Source of the DNA: Crambe crambe
Lineage: Eukaryota; Porifera; Demospongiae; Poecilosclerida; Crambeidae
Length of the DNA stretch: 64,000 nt
NCBI GenBank assembly: GCA_963924555.1
Contig: OZ004595.1
Coordinates: 4,458,599 to 4,522,598 of the forward strand
Direction of reading: 5' to 3'
Shown here: piece by piece, positions 12,201 to 22,430 of the stretch
Layout: the number at the start of each line of letters is the position of its first letter
Position numbering within the stretch: the first letter of the stretch is position 1
The notes under the pieces: model-generated
Told to the model about the DNA's origin: nothing
The model's input: only the letters and a program-made list of their open reading frames with translations
Databases searched by the model: none
Made by a program: the position numbers and the translations under genes

Positions 12201-12287
12201 ACGGTCCTTCTCATATGTAGCAATTTTCTCTTTTAATGCGTCGAATCTCGCAAACTTCTCACCAACAGAAAAACTACAAACTTCCAT
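6278..12287 (-). CDS. MULE transposase with SWIM and PHD zinc fingers (multi-exon, possibly inactive)
   Basis: Minus-strand exons are visible at about 12003-12287 (N-terminal region, Met at 12287), 11652-11975, 10813-11502, 10296-10619 and 10027-10239. The 10813-11502 exon holds the MULE core, with VDATYK and MSDKDF as likely catalytic Asp positions and a CLFHTLRSF motif. The 10296-10619 exon holds a SWIM finger, CQC...PCRH. After an interval full of repeats come tandem linker exons (about 7030-7580), a TVIGLPRKEMR...PVPF linker (about 6880-6960) and a last exon at 6278-6672 with ILSWFVD and a PHD finger (YCGRC, CDGCLCWFHFQC, WFCRNC), then a stop. Joining all exons into one gene is inference from order, strand and the ILSWFV-plus-PHD context. 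Exact splice junctions in the linker and the integrity of the core were not established. Confidence 0.7.
7030..7580 (-). repeat. Tandemly duplicated linker exon within the MULE gene
   Basis: Units at about 7030-7165 and 7225-7365 are nearly identical, and a diverged third is at about 7455-7580. On the minus strand each begins after an AG acceptor, encodes an S/D/Q-rich peptide (SSNDQLLDGCPSV...DSAGGQSTSKN) and ends before GTATGG. These look like duplicated exons of a low-complexity linker between the SWIM and PHD parts of the transposase. Confidence 0.6.
7998..8480 (-). repeat. Two tandem copies of a 240-bp repeat ending in a palindrome
   Basis: Two almost identical units (about 7998-8243 and 8245-8480) begin CAGAGAGTGCGGTAGCACTC, whose AGAGAGTGC...GCACTCTCT arms can form a hairpin. 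The same unit occurs twice in opposite orientation at 51365-51826. The same palindrome ends unrelated segments near 29391 and 31700. The 142-aa open frame spanning both units is just the repeat read twice. Confidence 0.75.
8480..9135 (-). repeat. Composite repeat with ATA-rich end (copy of 50280-50718 type)
   Basis: Reverse complement of the segments at 50280-50718 and 50994-51368: ATAATAATAA run, AAGATCGACGTACC, AATTCTGCTTTGGCCATCTG, GCGGCACCTAGAGGCTGATC, and the GGGGCGGGGCTTATGGGCGG block. It continues into the half palindrome AAAAAATTTCTTC...GGTTAAGTAGGGATAGC at 9035-9080. Non-coding repeat of unknown class lying within the MULE. 9136-9517 holds nothing recognised. Confidence 0.6.
9518..9955. 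repeat. Long perfect hairpin element (about 215-bp arms)
   Basis: The arms read GAATGCAAAAAATTTCTTCG...AAGTAGGGATGTTATTATAA...AGCTAGATTTTTGGGCC...CTTACCCATCATCAAGTAC and mirror around about 9737, with very few mismatches. Near-perfect arms indicate a recent foldback insertion or active conversion. It is related in outer sequence to the palindromes at 50008-50273 and 50719-50993. Confidence 0.85.
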
Positions 12288-12327
12288 AACGAAGTTTCCC
12301 TCTAGCTCTCAAGGTTCAAGGTTCTCA

Positions 12328-12409
12328 CGTGTTTGCGCATGCGCATCTGGATTGCCGGATCTATAGCATAGGATTGCACCGTCCGGTTGCCGGAACAATA
12401 GCCACTGCG
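12328..12409 (-). repeat. MULE right terminal inverted repeat
   Basis: 82 bp, partner of 5434-5515. Followed directly by the 9-bp duplication TTTAGAATT at 12410-12418. The transposase start codon at 12287 lies 40 bp inside this repeat, which therefore probably includes its promoter. Confidence 0.93.
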
Positions 12410-12418
12410 TTTAGAATT

Positions 12419-13189
12419 TGTGGCATTAAGTCTGAAATTTATGCTGCCAAGCTTTGCAGTGGACAGTGATTGATGTTCAAAGTCATGTACAGGATCTGGG
12501 AGCTTTGCTGTTATTAAGGAACAGACTGCAGCATTACTCCACAGCCAGAACTGATTTATGTTGTTCAGAGATTGATTCAGAATTCAAGCATTTTTCATCA
12601 CTTTTATTTTACATTAAAATATGTACTATGGGGGTGAGGGGGGTTAGGCTATTCACCTGAGGCAGCACAGATTCAAATTTAGTGGGAAAGGGTTGAGGTC
12701 ATGAACTTTGACCCATCAGTTATATAAATTGAATGCCTTATCCTTCTTGCGTGCCTTCTTTTCCGCTTGATACAAGAAGTTATCCAAGGTACCAGGATCA
12801 GTTTTTGATGCAGGTTCCAAAAAATATGGTTTCATGACCTGTTCAAGTGTTATATCATAAGAAAATCGAAATTTAAATATGTTTTTGAACATCAAATCTA
12901 AATTTAGCACTCTATCTAAAAGAAACTGTCACAGTTAGATTCTCTAGAATATTAGGATTCTGTTGATATGTTTTTTTCCTGGATTTCTTTGGATCTGGAC
13001 CTTCGCAGCCAGGTTATATCTTGGTCACTTTTGGTGCCGTCCTGCAGTATTATTTTTACGTATAAAAAATTGACCCCGCCCACCATAGCATCCGGTATCA
13101 CTACTAATAGTGTAGTAGATTCGCTTCTAGCTAATATTTGACTATTCTACTTTAGTAGCTACAGGTAGCTATAGGTAGCTGTTATAGTA
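12419..13189. other. Spacer with no recognised gene
   Basis: A short minus-strand open frame (12716-12910; TLEQVMKPYFLEPASKTDPG, then Lys-rich) could be a decayed exon but matches nothing I recognise. The rest is AT-rich, with no repeat boundary identified. Confidence 0.4.
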
Positions 13190-13360
13190 TTCAAGTATCA
13201 TCATAGCATTGACTGTAACTGCCTCTAGCTACATGACTAAAATTCCTTCTTATTGATAAAACAAGACATAGACAGTATAATTTCTGTCGCCAAAGTTGGG
13301 GATCTCACACTATATATAAGGTAACTGAGTCAGGGGTCCAAGATATTCATCACTGGGTAG
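13190..13360 (-). pseudogene. Decayed FN3 exon of an Eph-like receptor
   Basis: This aligns by eye to the FN3 exons at 29714-29902, 38047-38235 and 60679-60867: shared runs CTTCTT.TTGATA, ACAAGACATAGACAGT, CCAAAGTT..GGG and AAGGTAACTGAGTCAG. Multiple substitutions and small gaps have destroyed the frame, and no clear splice sites remain. It lies downstream of receptor B, which itself lacks FN3. The LTR element at 13387 separates it from bases at 18262-18320 that match the intron upstream of receptor E's FN3 exon (38340-38395). Confidence 0.75.
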
Positions 13361-13386
13361 CTGAACTGAACAAAGATTTGATTGAT

Positions 13387-13693
13387 TATCAGGAACTCTC
13401 ATCAACAAACCGCCACAAGTAGCGAGAAGATGCAGCTTTTAAAATGTTATTATAGTAAATGTTAAATCTCTTACAAAAACAAACAGAACTACTCTGATCT
13501 CTCCCTGACCAGCTAGCTATCTCACTACTTCCAGAATCCAATAATCCACACATACAGAAAGTTCTAGACACACACCAAAGAGTCCACACATTTGCACAAC
13601 ATAAAATTCACATGACACACAGAAGTAACAATTAAACACAAACATAAGTGTTAATCCACAGTTCAGGTTACATGTCAGGGGTTTATCCTGACA
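13387..13693 (-). repeat. 3' LTR of the gypsy-type element
   Basis: 307 bp, closely matching 17976-18261. Ends ...CATGTCAGGGGTTTATCCTG then ACA. The adjacent purine tract at 13694-13706 marks this as the downstream LTR on the minus strand. It is about 20 bp longer than the other LTR owing to small gaps. Confidence 0.9.
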
Positions 13694-15328
13694 TCTCCCC
13701 CTCCTTCAAGTCGGCAATAGTGGGGGGAGAATTTTCTCGAGAGAGTCCATCTGCATTTCCATTTTGTCTTCCTGGTTGGTGATTGATGGAGAAATCGAAT
13801 GGCTGGAGGTAAAGGCTCCACCTTGACAGTCGCCCATTACTGTCTCTCATCTTGTGTAAGTATTCTAATGATCTGTGATCAGTTTGTACTTGGAAATGTC
13901 TCCCTTCTAAGTAAACTCGGAAGGTTCGTATATATACCTTCCATAACTGCAAGACACTCCTTCTCGACAGCGTGTATCGTCTCTCCCTTGGTAGTAGTTT
14001 CCGTGATGCAAATGCCACTGGATGCTCCTCTCCTTGATCGTCCACTTGTGTTAACACTGATCCAATTCCCAGGTCTGACGCATCGGTTTGTAATACGAAT
14101 GGTATGGAGAAATCTGGGTTCCTCAGTAGCTATCGGTTCAGCTGTCAGTCGTTTCTTCAGCTCAACAAATGCTTTGTTTTGCTCCTCTTTCCATTCAACT
14201 TTGTTTGAAGCCGAGGCCTTCGTCAGGTCAGATAGAGGTGCTGCGATAGTGGAAAAATCCTTGATAAATCTTCTATAGTAGCCTGCAAGTCCAAGGAAGG
14301 CTCTGACCTCATTCTTTGTCTGAGGCCTCTTGAAATTTTGAACAGCTTTGATTTTGCAGATTTCAGGACGAACCTTGCCTTCACCTACAACATGTCCGAG
14401 ATAATTACAACAGTTCTTGGCAAATTGGCATTTCTTCTATTTGATTTTTAAGCCAGCTTTTCTCAAATTCTGAAAAACACACATGAGGTGTTGTACATGT
14501 TGCTCCCAGGTGTCACTGTGAATGATAACATCATTCAAGTATGCAGCTGCAAATTGGTGAACATCTTCCAGAACTTTGTCTATCAGACACTGGAAGGTTG
14601 AGGGTGCTCCCATTAATCCAAAGGGCATCGTTGTGAACTCATACTTCCCAAATGGGGTGATGAAAGCCGTCTTCTTTGACTTTCCTTCTCAACCGGTACT
14701 TGTCAATAACCTTTTGTGAGGTCTAGCGCCGTGATGTATTTGGCATTTCCCAGACGGTCGATCAATTCCTCTACTCTGGGTATGGGGTATGATCGGCTTT
14801 GGTAATGTGGTTCAACCTTCTGAAGTCAACACACAGTTGTTTGGAGCCATCCTTTTTGGGTACTAGGATGATTGGTGCAGCCCATTCGCTAGTTGATGGC
14901 ACAATGATTCCTTGTGTCAACATCTCTTTGATTTCTTCTCTCAAGGTGTCTCTTAGTGCTTGGGGAATCCTGTAAGGTGGCAGCCTGACTGGGCTTGCCT
15001 CTCCCGTGTCCACACTATGCTCAACAACATCTGTTCTTCCCGGTATGTCACTAATAACATCTGCAAACTCCTTTTTTAGCTTCTTGAGATCTCTCTGCTG
15101 GTTGGGAGAAAGTTGATTACTACTTGTCTTTTCTTCTTGGTTGTCATTCCAGGTCAATGGTTCAACATCCTCACACTCAGCTGCAAGTAATACTGCTGGG
15201 ACTGGCGAATTCCACTGTTTGAGGGCATTCACGTGGAAAGTTCGTTTCCTCTTCTTGTGATCTGTCATGTCTACCTCATAAGTGACATCTGACTTCTTCT
15301 GTAGGATAGGGTACGGCCCTATAGCCAC
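13683..15328 (-). pseudogene. pol: Reverse transcriptase and RNase H region of the LTR element (broken)
   Basis: Minus-strand frames in order: 14771-15328 (end of integrase tail, then the start of reverse transcriptase with IIVPSTSEWAAPIILVPKKDG and LCVDFRRLN), 14437-14628 (PFGLMGAPSTFQ and the palm motif) and 13683-14057 (RNase H, PVAFASRKLLPRERRYT, QTDHRSLEYL, ending in DGLSRE). The palm motif reads YLND where YLDD is expected. The frame is broken between 14629 and 14770, with stops elsewhere. In RNase H the usual acidic residue after RRYT is replaced by Arg. Reverse transcriptase and RNase H activity is therefore unlikely. Confidence 0.85.
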
Positions 15329-16582
15329 TCTGTCAGCAACTTGTTCTGCTTCCTGGGGAGGAAGACTAGCACCATATCTCCCTCTTTGAAATTTCGGGTG
15401 GTTGTTTTCCTGTCATGGTACTTCTTGTGTTGAGTTTTGGCTTTCTGTTCATTCTCTCTCATTGACTCTCGCACTCGTTCCATTCTTTCTCTGAGCAGCC
15501 TCAGGTATTCCACGACTGGTACTGGATACGTAGTATCTCCTTTCCAACGTTCTGCAAGTTCATCCAGCCGATCTCTCATTTCCTTGCCATAGACGAGTTC
15601 GTAGGGTGAATATCCGGTTGAAGCATGTTCTGTTCCTCTGTAGGCCCACATCAGGTATGGCAGGCATAGGTCCCAAACTTCTGTCTGACTTATCAACCAA
15701 CTTCCAATGTAGCATCAAATCTTTTGACCATGCCATCCGTCTCAGGGTGGTACGCACTAGTCCTGATGTGTTTGACTCCTGTCAGAGCGTGAAATTTTTC
15801 CATCAGCTTGGAGGTGAAATTGGAGCTGTTGTCAGTTAAGATTTCATATGGAATTCCTACTCTGGCAAATACTTCAATGAGAGTTCTTGCAACTGTCTCA
15901 CTGTCAACCATCTTTAATGGAAATGCTTCAGGCCATTTGGTTGCGTAATCCATGATGACTAACACGTACTTATTTCCTCTCTTTGTCCTTTTTAGAAGGC
16001 CAAAAACATCCATGGCTATTCTAAGGAAAGGTACATCAATCACCGGCAGTGGCTGGAGTGGTACCCTCTTACTCTTCACTGGGTTTGCTTTCTGGCATTT
16101 TGGACAAGATTTGCACACCTGGGCGACGTCCTTCCTGATTCCTGGCCAGTTGAATCTGGACAGGTGTTCAGTCGGCTGAGTGTTCTCTTCCTTCCAAAGT
16201 GTCCAGCAATTGGAGTAGAATGAGTCATCTTGAGGATTTCCTCACGACATACCTGTGGAAGAACAAAAAGTGGGTTAAGTGAGTGAACATCTGAGTCAGG
16301 GTCCTCTTTGTGTCGGATAAGCAGGCCATCTTTCCAGCAGTAGAGTCCTTTGCCATCGTCTGCCTGTCTCCTAGCGTCTTTCAAAGTAGGATCCTCTCTC
16401 TGCAAGGCAGCTAGCTTATCTTTGTCAATGGTCTCAGGTCGCTGCTTAGTAGCCTCTTTCACCCTAGTAAACTCCTGCCTCTTCTCTGCTCTGGTCAGTT
16501 TCTTTTTGTCTTTGGAAACCTGCATGAAAAGAGAAGGGTCCAGTTTGTAGAGATCACCCAGATTACTGTCAGCAATTTCCAC
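15319..16582 (-). pseudogene. pol: Integrase region of the LTR element, upstream of RT
   Basis: 16076-16582 contains the zinc-binding region start (HSTPIAGHFGRKRTLSRL). 15693-16118 contains CPKCQ, the catalytic core (IAMDVFG, MDYATKWPEAFP, LTDNSSNF) and HPETDG. 15319-15696 continues with the C-terminal part (YHDRKTT, VLVFLP) and runs into a region like the GPYPILQK chromo-type tail. Frames change between segments, so the polyprotein is broken. Its place between protease and reverse transcriptase defines the unusual element order. Confidence 0.85.
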
Positions 16583-17960
16583 ACTTTCTTGTTCAACATT
16601 TGAATGTTCAGCAGCTTCCGATAGATTCTGTCTTCATTCCCAAAAAGTGCATCAAGTTCAATTGAGTCCGACACCGCAACCGTCAAATCGTACTGCTTTC
16701 CCTCCACTTCAATCTTGGCTCTTAATTCCCATTGGTAATTGGACCAGGTTGTCACTCGTTGTCTTGAACAACCTCTTCCAGCCCAACGTATCCTTATCTG
16801 TCAACATCCTTGGGTGGACAAATGTACTGGTAGCTCCACTATCAAGCAGTAGTTTCTTAGAAGGTTTTCCATTCACCTTGCCCTCCATCTGCCATTGAGT
16901 TTGGTCCCCATTCTCTTGGTCTTGTCCTCCATAGTTGATAGTCTCAGCTGCTTCTGGACACCGTGCCTTGATGTGACCCCACTTCAGGCAGTTGAAACAC
17001 TTGGGCCCTCGCTCACGGTCCCATTTCTTTTCTCCGCTGCTCTCTCCATCTTTTGACATCTTCAACTTCTCCTTGGAACTTAGAATGTCCTTCAGATTTG
17101 AGATTTACATCATCTGCATGATTGCTTCTTCCTTGCCACTTGGTTCTGCCACTTCTTTCATCAGCTATCCAAGCACTTTCATGGGCACAGATGGACTTCA
17201 TTAGGTCGTCAAATGTCTTGTGTTGAAGCTCCCTCATCCTAACTTGTAGTCTTGTGGGCAGTTGTTGCAGTAACCTCTCCAGCAACATCAAGGTGTAAGC
17301 ATTCATACCTCTTGCTTGTAACCAGCGATCGAACTGGAGTTTCACCCAACGACCCCATTCTTTCGATCATAAGTATTAAATCGCAATCTGTACACATCTG
17401 CAGACACGCTGTAGGCCTCAAGCACCTGTGTCTTCACTGTTTCATACATTTGTTTCGCTTCGGCATCCAGCTTAGAATAGGCTAACAATCCCTTTCCTGA
17501 CAGCACAGTTACAAGCTGACTTGTCCATCTCTCCTTGGGCCATTTTTCTGATGTCGCAGTTGCCTCAAAACCCTCAAGGAATGAATATCATCACTTTCCT
17601 CAACAAATTTGTGCAACTTTGCACGAGGCATATTTGGGTCCTTCGGTTCCTCTGTTCTTCTCAAAAAACAATTTCATCAGCTTCTCCTGTCTTTGTTGCA
17701 TCTCTTGCTCCCATTCGTGGCGTCTTTCTTCTTCTCGTTCCAGTCGTCTAGCCTCTTCCTCTCGGTGTGTGTGTTTCTGCTTCCGAACGTCGACGTTCTT
17801 CTTCTTGCTCCAAGCGTCGAGCCTCCTCCTCTCAGCGCTTTTCTTCTTCCAAACGTCGTCTTTCATCCTGGACTTTCAGCATCTCCATAAACATCGCCAT
17901 CATCTCTGTTGACTCATATTGAGCTGTAGCCTTCAGTGTCCGTCTGGGTTCTTCGGTCAT
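16583..17960 (-). pseudogene. gag: Gag and protease region of the LTR element
   Basis: On the minus strand a Met at 17960 (MTEEPRRTLK) opens a gag-like region with a long charged coiled-coil (HREEEARRLEREEERRHEWE) at about 17600-17866. It continues through 17013-17345 (FDRWLQARG) to a CCHC knuckle (CFNCLKWGHIKARC) at about 16990 and the aspartic protease motif LLLDSGATSTF at about 16840. The frame is interrupted between segments. Gag is recognised by position and the knuckle rather than by family match. Confidence 0.8.
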
Positions 17961-17975
17961 CGTGCTGCCACCAAA

Positions 17976-18261
17976 TGTCAGGAACTCTCGTCAACAAACT
18001 GCCACAAATAGCGAGAAGATGCACCTTTTAAAATGTTATTATAGTAAATGTTAAATCTCTTACAAAAACAAACAGAACTAGCTACTCTGATCTCTCCCTG
18101 ACCAGCTAGTTATCCACACACACAGAAAGTTCTCGACACACACCAAAGAGTCCACACATTAGCACAACATAAAATTCACATGACACACAGAAGTAACAAT
18201 TAAACACAAACATAAGTGTTAATCCACAGTTCAGGTTACATGTCAGGGGTTTATCCTGACA
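17976..18261 (-). repeat. 5' LTR of the gypsy-type element
   Basis: 286 bp, bounded by TGTCAGGAACTC and TTTATCCTGACA. The neighbouring 17961-17973 contains the primer-binding site as CGTGCTGCCACCA on the plus strand, which ends in CCA like a tRNA 3' end. The tRNA species was not identified. Confidence 0.9.
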
Positions 18262-19905
18262 CTGATTTAGGCAAGTCTGTGTGAGCCTCACACTGTTGTA
18301 AGTTGGCTCTAGTAACCAAGTTAGTAATTTCAGATACTCCAACCATACTGATTCATCAGTATTTTTACTGAAATTTGACCAAAAATACTGAAGAATTTTC
18401 AAAAATACTGAAATTTAGATAAACTTACTATACACATTTTATATTAGTATTACTATGAAAATGGCTGAAATACTGAAATTCATGGTAAAATACTGAAAAT
18501 GCTTTATACTGAAATCAAAGTTCACTGGTTGGAGGCACTGTAATTTAGCTAGCTAGTTGATTATGCCTACTTGCTGTGTGGAAGGCTACTACACATATTA
18601 GCCTACGAAACTCAATACTAGCGCGCGCCAATTTTTGACCACATCCGTGTTGTCGAAGGAGCGGTTTCGGCCATTGGGTGGTTGCTAAGGAAAATTCATG
18701 TAGTGTCAAAATGGAAGAGCGATAATTTTAGCGAGGCAAATAAGCTGTTAGCGAAGGGATGTTTTAATTTTGTGGCGAATAAGAAACTACAGTTATAGTA
18801 AAAATTAGCCAGATAATGGAAGTAATAGGCAATTATACCGTATTTTTTACTCTTGGGCCCCTTTTTTGGCTCACTGGATATATTAAAAACCTGATAAAAT
18901 ACACCAAAATATCACCAATAAGTTATAGTGTGCTATAAAGTGCAAAATCACCTGCCTGATTGCGTTATAAGAGATACAATCACTGAAGGTATTCAAGGTG
19001 CATTCATTGGGCCCCTTTCCTGACTTACAACTTTGAGTGTTGCAGTCTTCTTCCATGCTAACAGCTACATCATAGGCTGTAGTGTGCTAATGTTTAGAAC
19101 ACTCCTTGCATTTGCTGCAAGTATAATAAGGAAACTTGAGGTGTGAAACAGACATTGCATGGATATATCAATGTTTCATATTACCCACCAATTGTAGTAG
19201 ACACACACGCCATGGCCCACGCACCAACAACATGGATGTTGTCATTTCTAAAGTACGGAATTTCCAATCCCCGTAAGGCTAATGCTGCCCTGCCATGTAT
19301 TACGTGTCACCGGACCCTCGCGCCTTCGGCACTGTCACGAAATATTTGGTCCAGGGAAATATTTTGTCCGGGGTGGATGAAAATTTTGCAATTTTTTGTC
19401 CGGCGCCATAAATTATCCTCTTGAGAACAAAGCCTCTCTTCATACAGCTGTGCTATCTTTTCCCTGATTGACCTCTTTACATGCATTAGCTATAATAGCT
19501 AGCTAAGTACTAACTAATAAGCTGTTTGTAAACATGAATTAGCTTGTTACTAATTCCCAGTATCAGAAATAATTATGCCTGATAAACAAATTTTTTGTCA
19601 GACATCAAGTGCCACTGTAATACTAGCCATTTCTTGCTGTAGTGTAGTTCACTAATTTGTTTTCCTTTCCCCCTTGCATCATTTATAACCCATATAACTC
19701 AACTGAAAGATTAGCAGATTCTTAATTGTGGCTGTCTGCTCACAAATATTAGCTACAGTATAATGATAAATACTGCTAAAGTTCTAGCTATATAATTAAT
19801 TCAAACACCTACTATATATCACTTCAAGAAGCTGTTATATAGAATGTATCTCAGACACACAGCTATAATTATAAACGAAGTATTTGATCATAAAACACTA
19901 TTATG
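18262..19905. other. Spacer between LTR element and receptor B
   Basis: 18262-18320 matches intron sequence upstream of receptor E's FN3 exon (TGGTTTAGGCAAGTCTG-like, GTGAGCCTCACAC.GTTG.AAGTTGG). 18410-18510 has repeated AAAATACTGAAA.TT motifs. 19270-19400 contains a CGTGTCACCGGACCCTCGCG block similar in part to 42070-42110 and 42420-42470. 19500-19905 resembles 36030-36500 and is the duplicated 3' flank of the tail exons of B and E. No gene recognised. Confidence 0.55.
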
Positions 19906-22430
19906 TTACTGTGCATGATCAATAACTTCATAGGTTCCAGTCATCTCGGATTCACCCTCTATGTTAGCTTGTGGATTACTCCTTGAGAACCCATACGATG
20001 GGTTTTCATTTAGGTCAAAACTTGCCTCCACTTGTGAGTGACTTTGTGGAGAGTACTGAATCCTTCTCTTATAGTGTATGGTAGTGGCCAACAGGAGCAG
20101 AATAATAGCAATCAATACCAGAACTATCAGCACTAAAACTATCACTCCAATTGCGGTTCCTGACAATGGAATACCTACAGTGACAACATAAACAATTATA
20201 ATAGCGAGTCTATGAGATAATATAGTTATTTTTTAGTATAACAAATCCACTGCTCCATAATTCTTCAAACATATTCTGCCATTCACATTTAACAATGTAA
20301 ATAGGCAACAGGTCAATATACATCATAATGGCACACTGCATGCACTGTACTGTATACAGTGCATACAGTGCATGCATAATATGTGACTTAGATAATGCAG
20401 TCAAAGTATAGTGTAATACAGATACTTCAAAAGATATCTTTGAAGTGACACAGGTGTAGGAATATTGTTAGGGTAGATGATCTGGAGGTCACCTCAGCTC
20501 TATTAACACTTGATAGTGATTAAGAATTTGATGATAACAAAAGTTCATATATGGTTGTATGTGTGTGAGTTGTTGATTGAAATGTTCTGTGTCAGTGTCC
20601 AAGCTAGAATGGAAATTTTATGTTTACAATTTATTTTGGTTGTTAGAGCTTACTTATTAGCTTTTATACTATTAATTTGTACAAGGTAATTAAATTTCTT
20701 GATTAATTTTCTTTGTTGAACATGACCATGAGTATAAATTAACATTGAAAATAGTTATTTCTTTCTTCTACTAATTTTCTGTTACCAGCTAGTGCAGAAC
20801 CTTTTGTCTCCTTACGAAGAACCCACAACAGTATGCACCGAGTTATCTAATGTGTCACCCTGAAAATGCAAGCCAAAGTAAAGTGCAATACGGATGCCCT
20901 AAAAGATATTTCTGAAGTAACACATGCAAGGTTATATACAGGTGTGATCATTAAGGTAATCACAATTAGTATACACAGAGTTATCTAGCTAATGATGTCT
21001 TAGGGTGGAAGGGAAGGAAACACTCTATACAGCAAAGTAATAATTACGACTTTAGCCAATCCTGCCCCCAATCACCTGTAATAGTATAGACTGTACATGT
21101 GGTATGTATTTGTGTTTGCTATTAAATTGTTTAGCACTCTAAAGTGTGACCTGCATAGTGGCAATTCAATTGTGTGTATAACAAATCTAAAAACTCGTTA
21201 AGTCTTGTTCATAATGCTTGACATCCATCTGATGAAGGGACTGACATGCATTTAATCTTACTCACGGGTGCATGGAAGGTCCTCCTCTCCTGGTGCTCTG
21301 TAGTAGCCCTCCACACAGGGACATACCACCAACCCAGGTTCCACACCCACACTGTTCTCAGGACAGCTACGACACTCACCATAAGTCATTGACAGGTAAG
21401 TACCAGCCACACAAGCTGTAAACAACACAGAGTTACAGAGTTTCATATTCACAATGATATATTGTCCTTAACAGTCTAACCTTCAGCACATGACTTTCCA
21501 TTCTCTGTTGCCAGGAACCCTTGGTTACACTGACAACCTGACACAACGCTCCATGTCCCTCCTGGGCTACAGGTCAGAATTGGTGCTGGTCCACTCTCAG
21601 TACCAGCATTAGCTACACACTGTCCTGTCACTCTGAGTGGCTCTTGACTTGGTGTTGTAATTGGAGGGGAAATGGTCTCTGGTCGAATCATAAGTCCTAC
21701 AGTTTCTTGGGGGCAGATATTGTAGAATACTATGACACGAGTAACTGTTAAACATGTGTCTTCATCTCTAATAGCAAAGTAGAATCCACTTTCATTAGTT
21801 GCAAAGTTGAGATATCTGGTCTGATTTTGTAGATTGCCATCATTTGGGACTAATCTACTTATTAGCACATAGTTACTGGTATTCCTGGCTGCAACACTGT
21901 TAATAGTAGATGTCTTATATCCATGCCATGAGGAGATCCTTGAGCAGCCCTCAATACAACCTTCCTGCTCAAATTCTATTTGTACACTGACTTGAGGCAA
22001 ATGAGTCCCATCAACTGTTGTTCTGTTGATGAACTGTGTAATCAGCCAGTTATCCTGGACACCATCTCTAAAACTACATGCAGTCACTTTCTGTCGGCAA
22101 GTATTGTCAGCACTCTGGAACCACTGCAAATATAAAACACACTAAAGTAAACTCTAGCAAATCCACTTCACTTACAGTGCTTTGTGAACTGCTATTATCA
22201 ACATCCACCTGCTGCCATACAGCACCACTTTGTGTCGATAGTAAACGGATATAGTTGAAAGAGTCCATCAGTGTTCTTGCATTGACAGGATGTACTGGAG
22301 GAGCAATTCCTGGCACACCAGGTAAAGTATTTGTACAGAATGAGTCACCATCTCCAGGAGCTTGAGCAATGACTACTGATAGCAGAGCAGTCAGACACAT
22401 GAAAAAAACACCTCTATCTACATCATACAT
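19906..22430 (-). CDS. Receptor B: short Eph-ectodomain protein without FN3 or kinase
   Basis: Four exons: 22176-22430, 21481-22123, 21266-21415 and 19906-20174. They total 1317 nt, giving a 438-aa protein. Order: signal peptide ([16 protein letters not shown]), Eph-type ligand-binding domain ([22 protein letters not shown]), Cys-rich part (TCSPGGTWSV), EGF-like module ([22 protein letters not shown]), a membrane segment (IGVIVLVLIVLVLIAIILLL) and a cytoplasmic tail of about 55 residues with NENPSYG and a C-terminal TYEVIDHAQ. The last two exons join in phase 1 and no FN3 exon lies between them. It probably binds a membrane ligand at the cell surface. NPSY and YEVI are the kinds of motif bound by PTB and SH2 domains when phosphorylated (inference). 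The gene is divergent from PIGP with 175 bp between start codons. Confidence 0.82.

Larger units (their letters stand above)
5434..12409 (-). mobile_element. Complete MULE-type DNA transposon (about 7 kb)
   Basis: The ends are 82-bp inverted repeats (5434-5515 and 12328-12409, one mismatch seen) beginning CGCAGTGGCTATTGTTCCGG. They are flanked by an exact 9-bp target duplication, TTTAGAATT, at 5425-5433 and 12410-12418. A 9-bp duplication with long inverted repeats is typical of Mutator-like elements. The minus strand carries a multi-exon transposase with MULE core, SWIM finger and C-terminal PHD finger. The plus strand carries a separate small zinc-finger reading frame. The 3-kb middle (about 7.6-10.0 kb) is mostly later repeat insertions. 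Confidence 0.9.
13387..18261 (-). mobile_element. Ty3/gypsy-type LTR retrotransposon, Gmr1-like gene order, inactive
   Basis: The two LTRs (13387-13693 and 17976-18261) have ends TGTCAGGA...TCCTGACA, with one mutation at the left terminus. The element reads on the minus strand. A primer-binding site TGGTGGCAGCACG follows the 5' LTR, and a purine tract (read AAGGAGGGGGAGA) precedes the 3' LTR. Order on the coding strand: gag, CCHC knuckle, protease, integrase, reverse transcriptase, RNase H. Integrase before reverse transcriptase is unusual for gypsy elements and matches the Gmr1 group. Flanks TTGAT/CTGAT suggest a 5-bp duplication with one change. Frameshifts and altered catalytic residues indicate it is dead. 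Confidence 0.9.

Noticed and set aside
17535-17912. Ser/Phe-rich plus-strand frames
   Set aside because: They are antisense shadows of the charged gag region of the LTR element.
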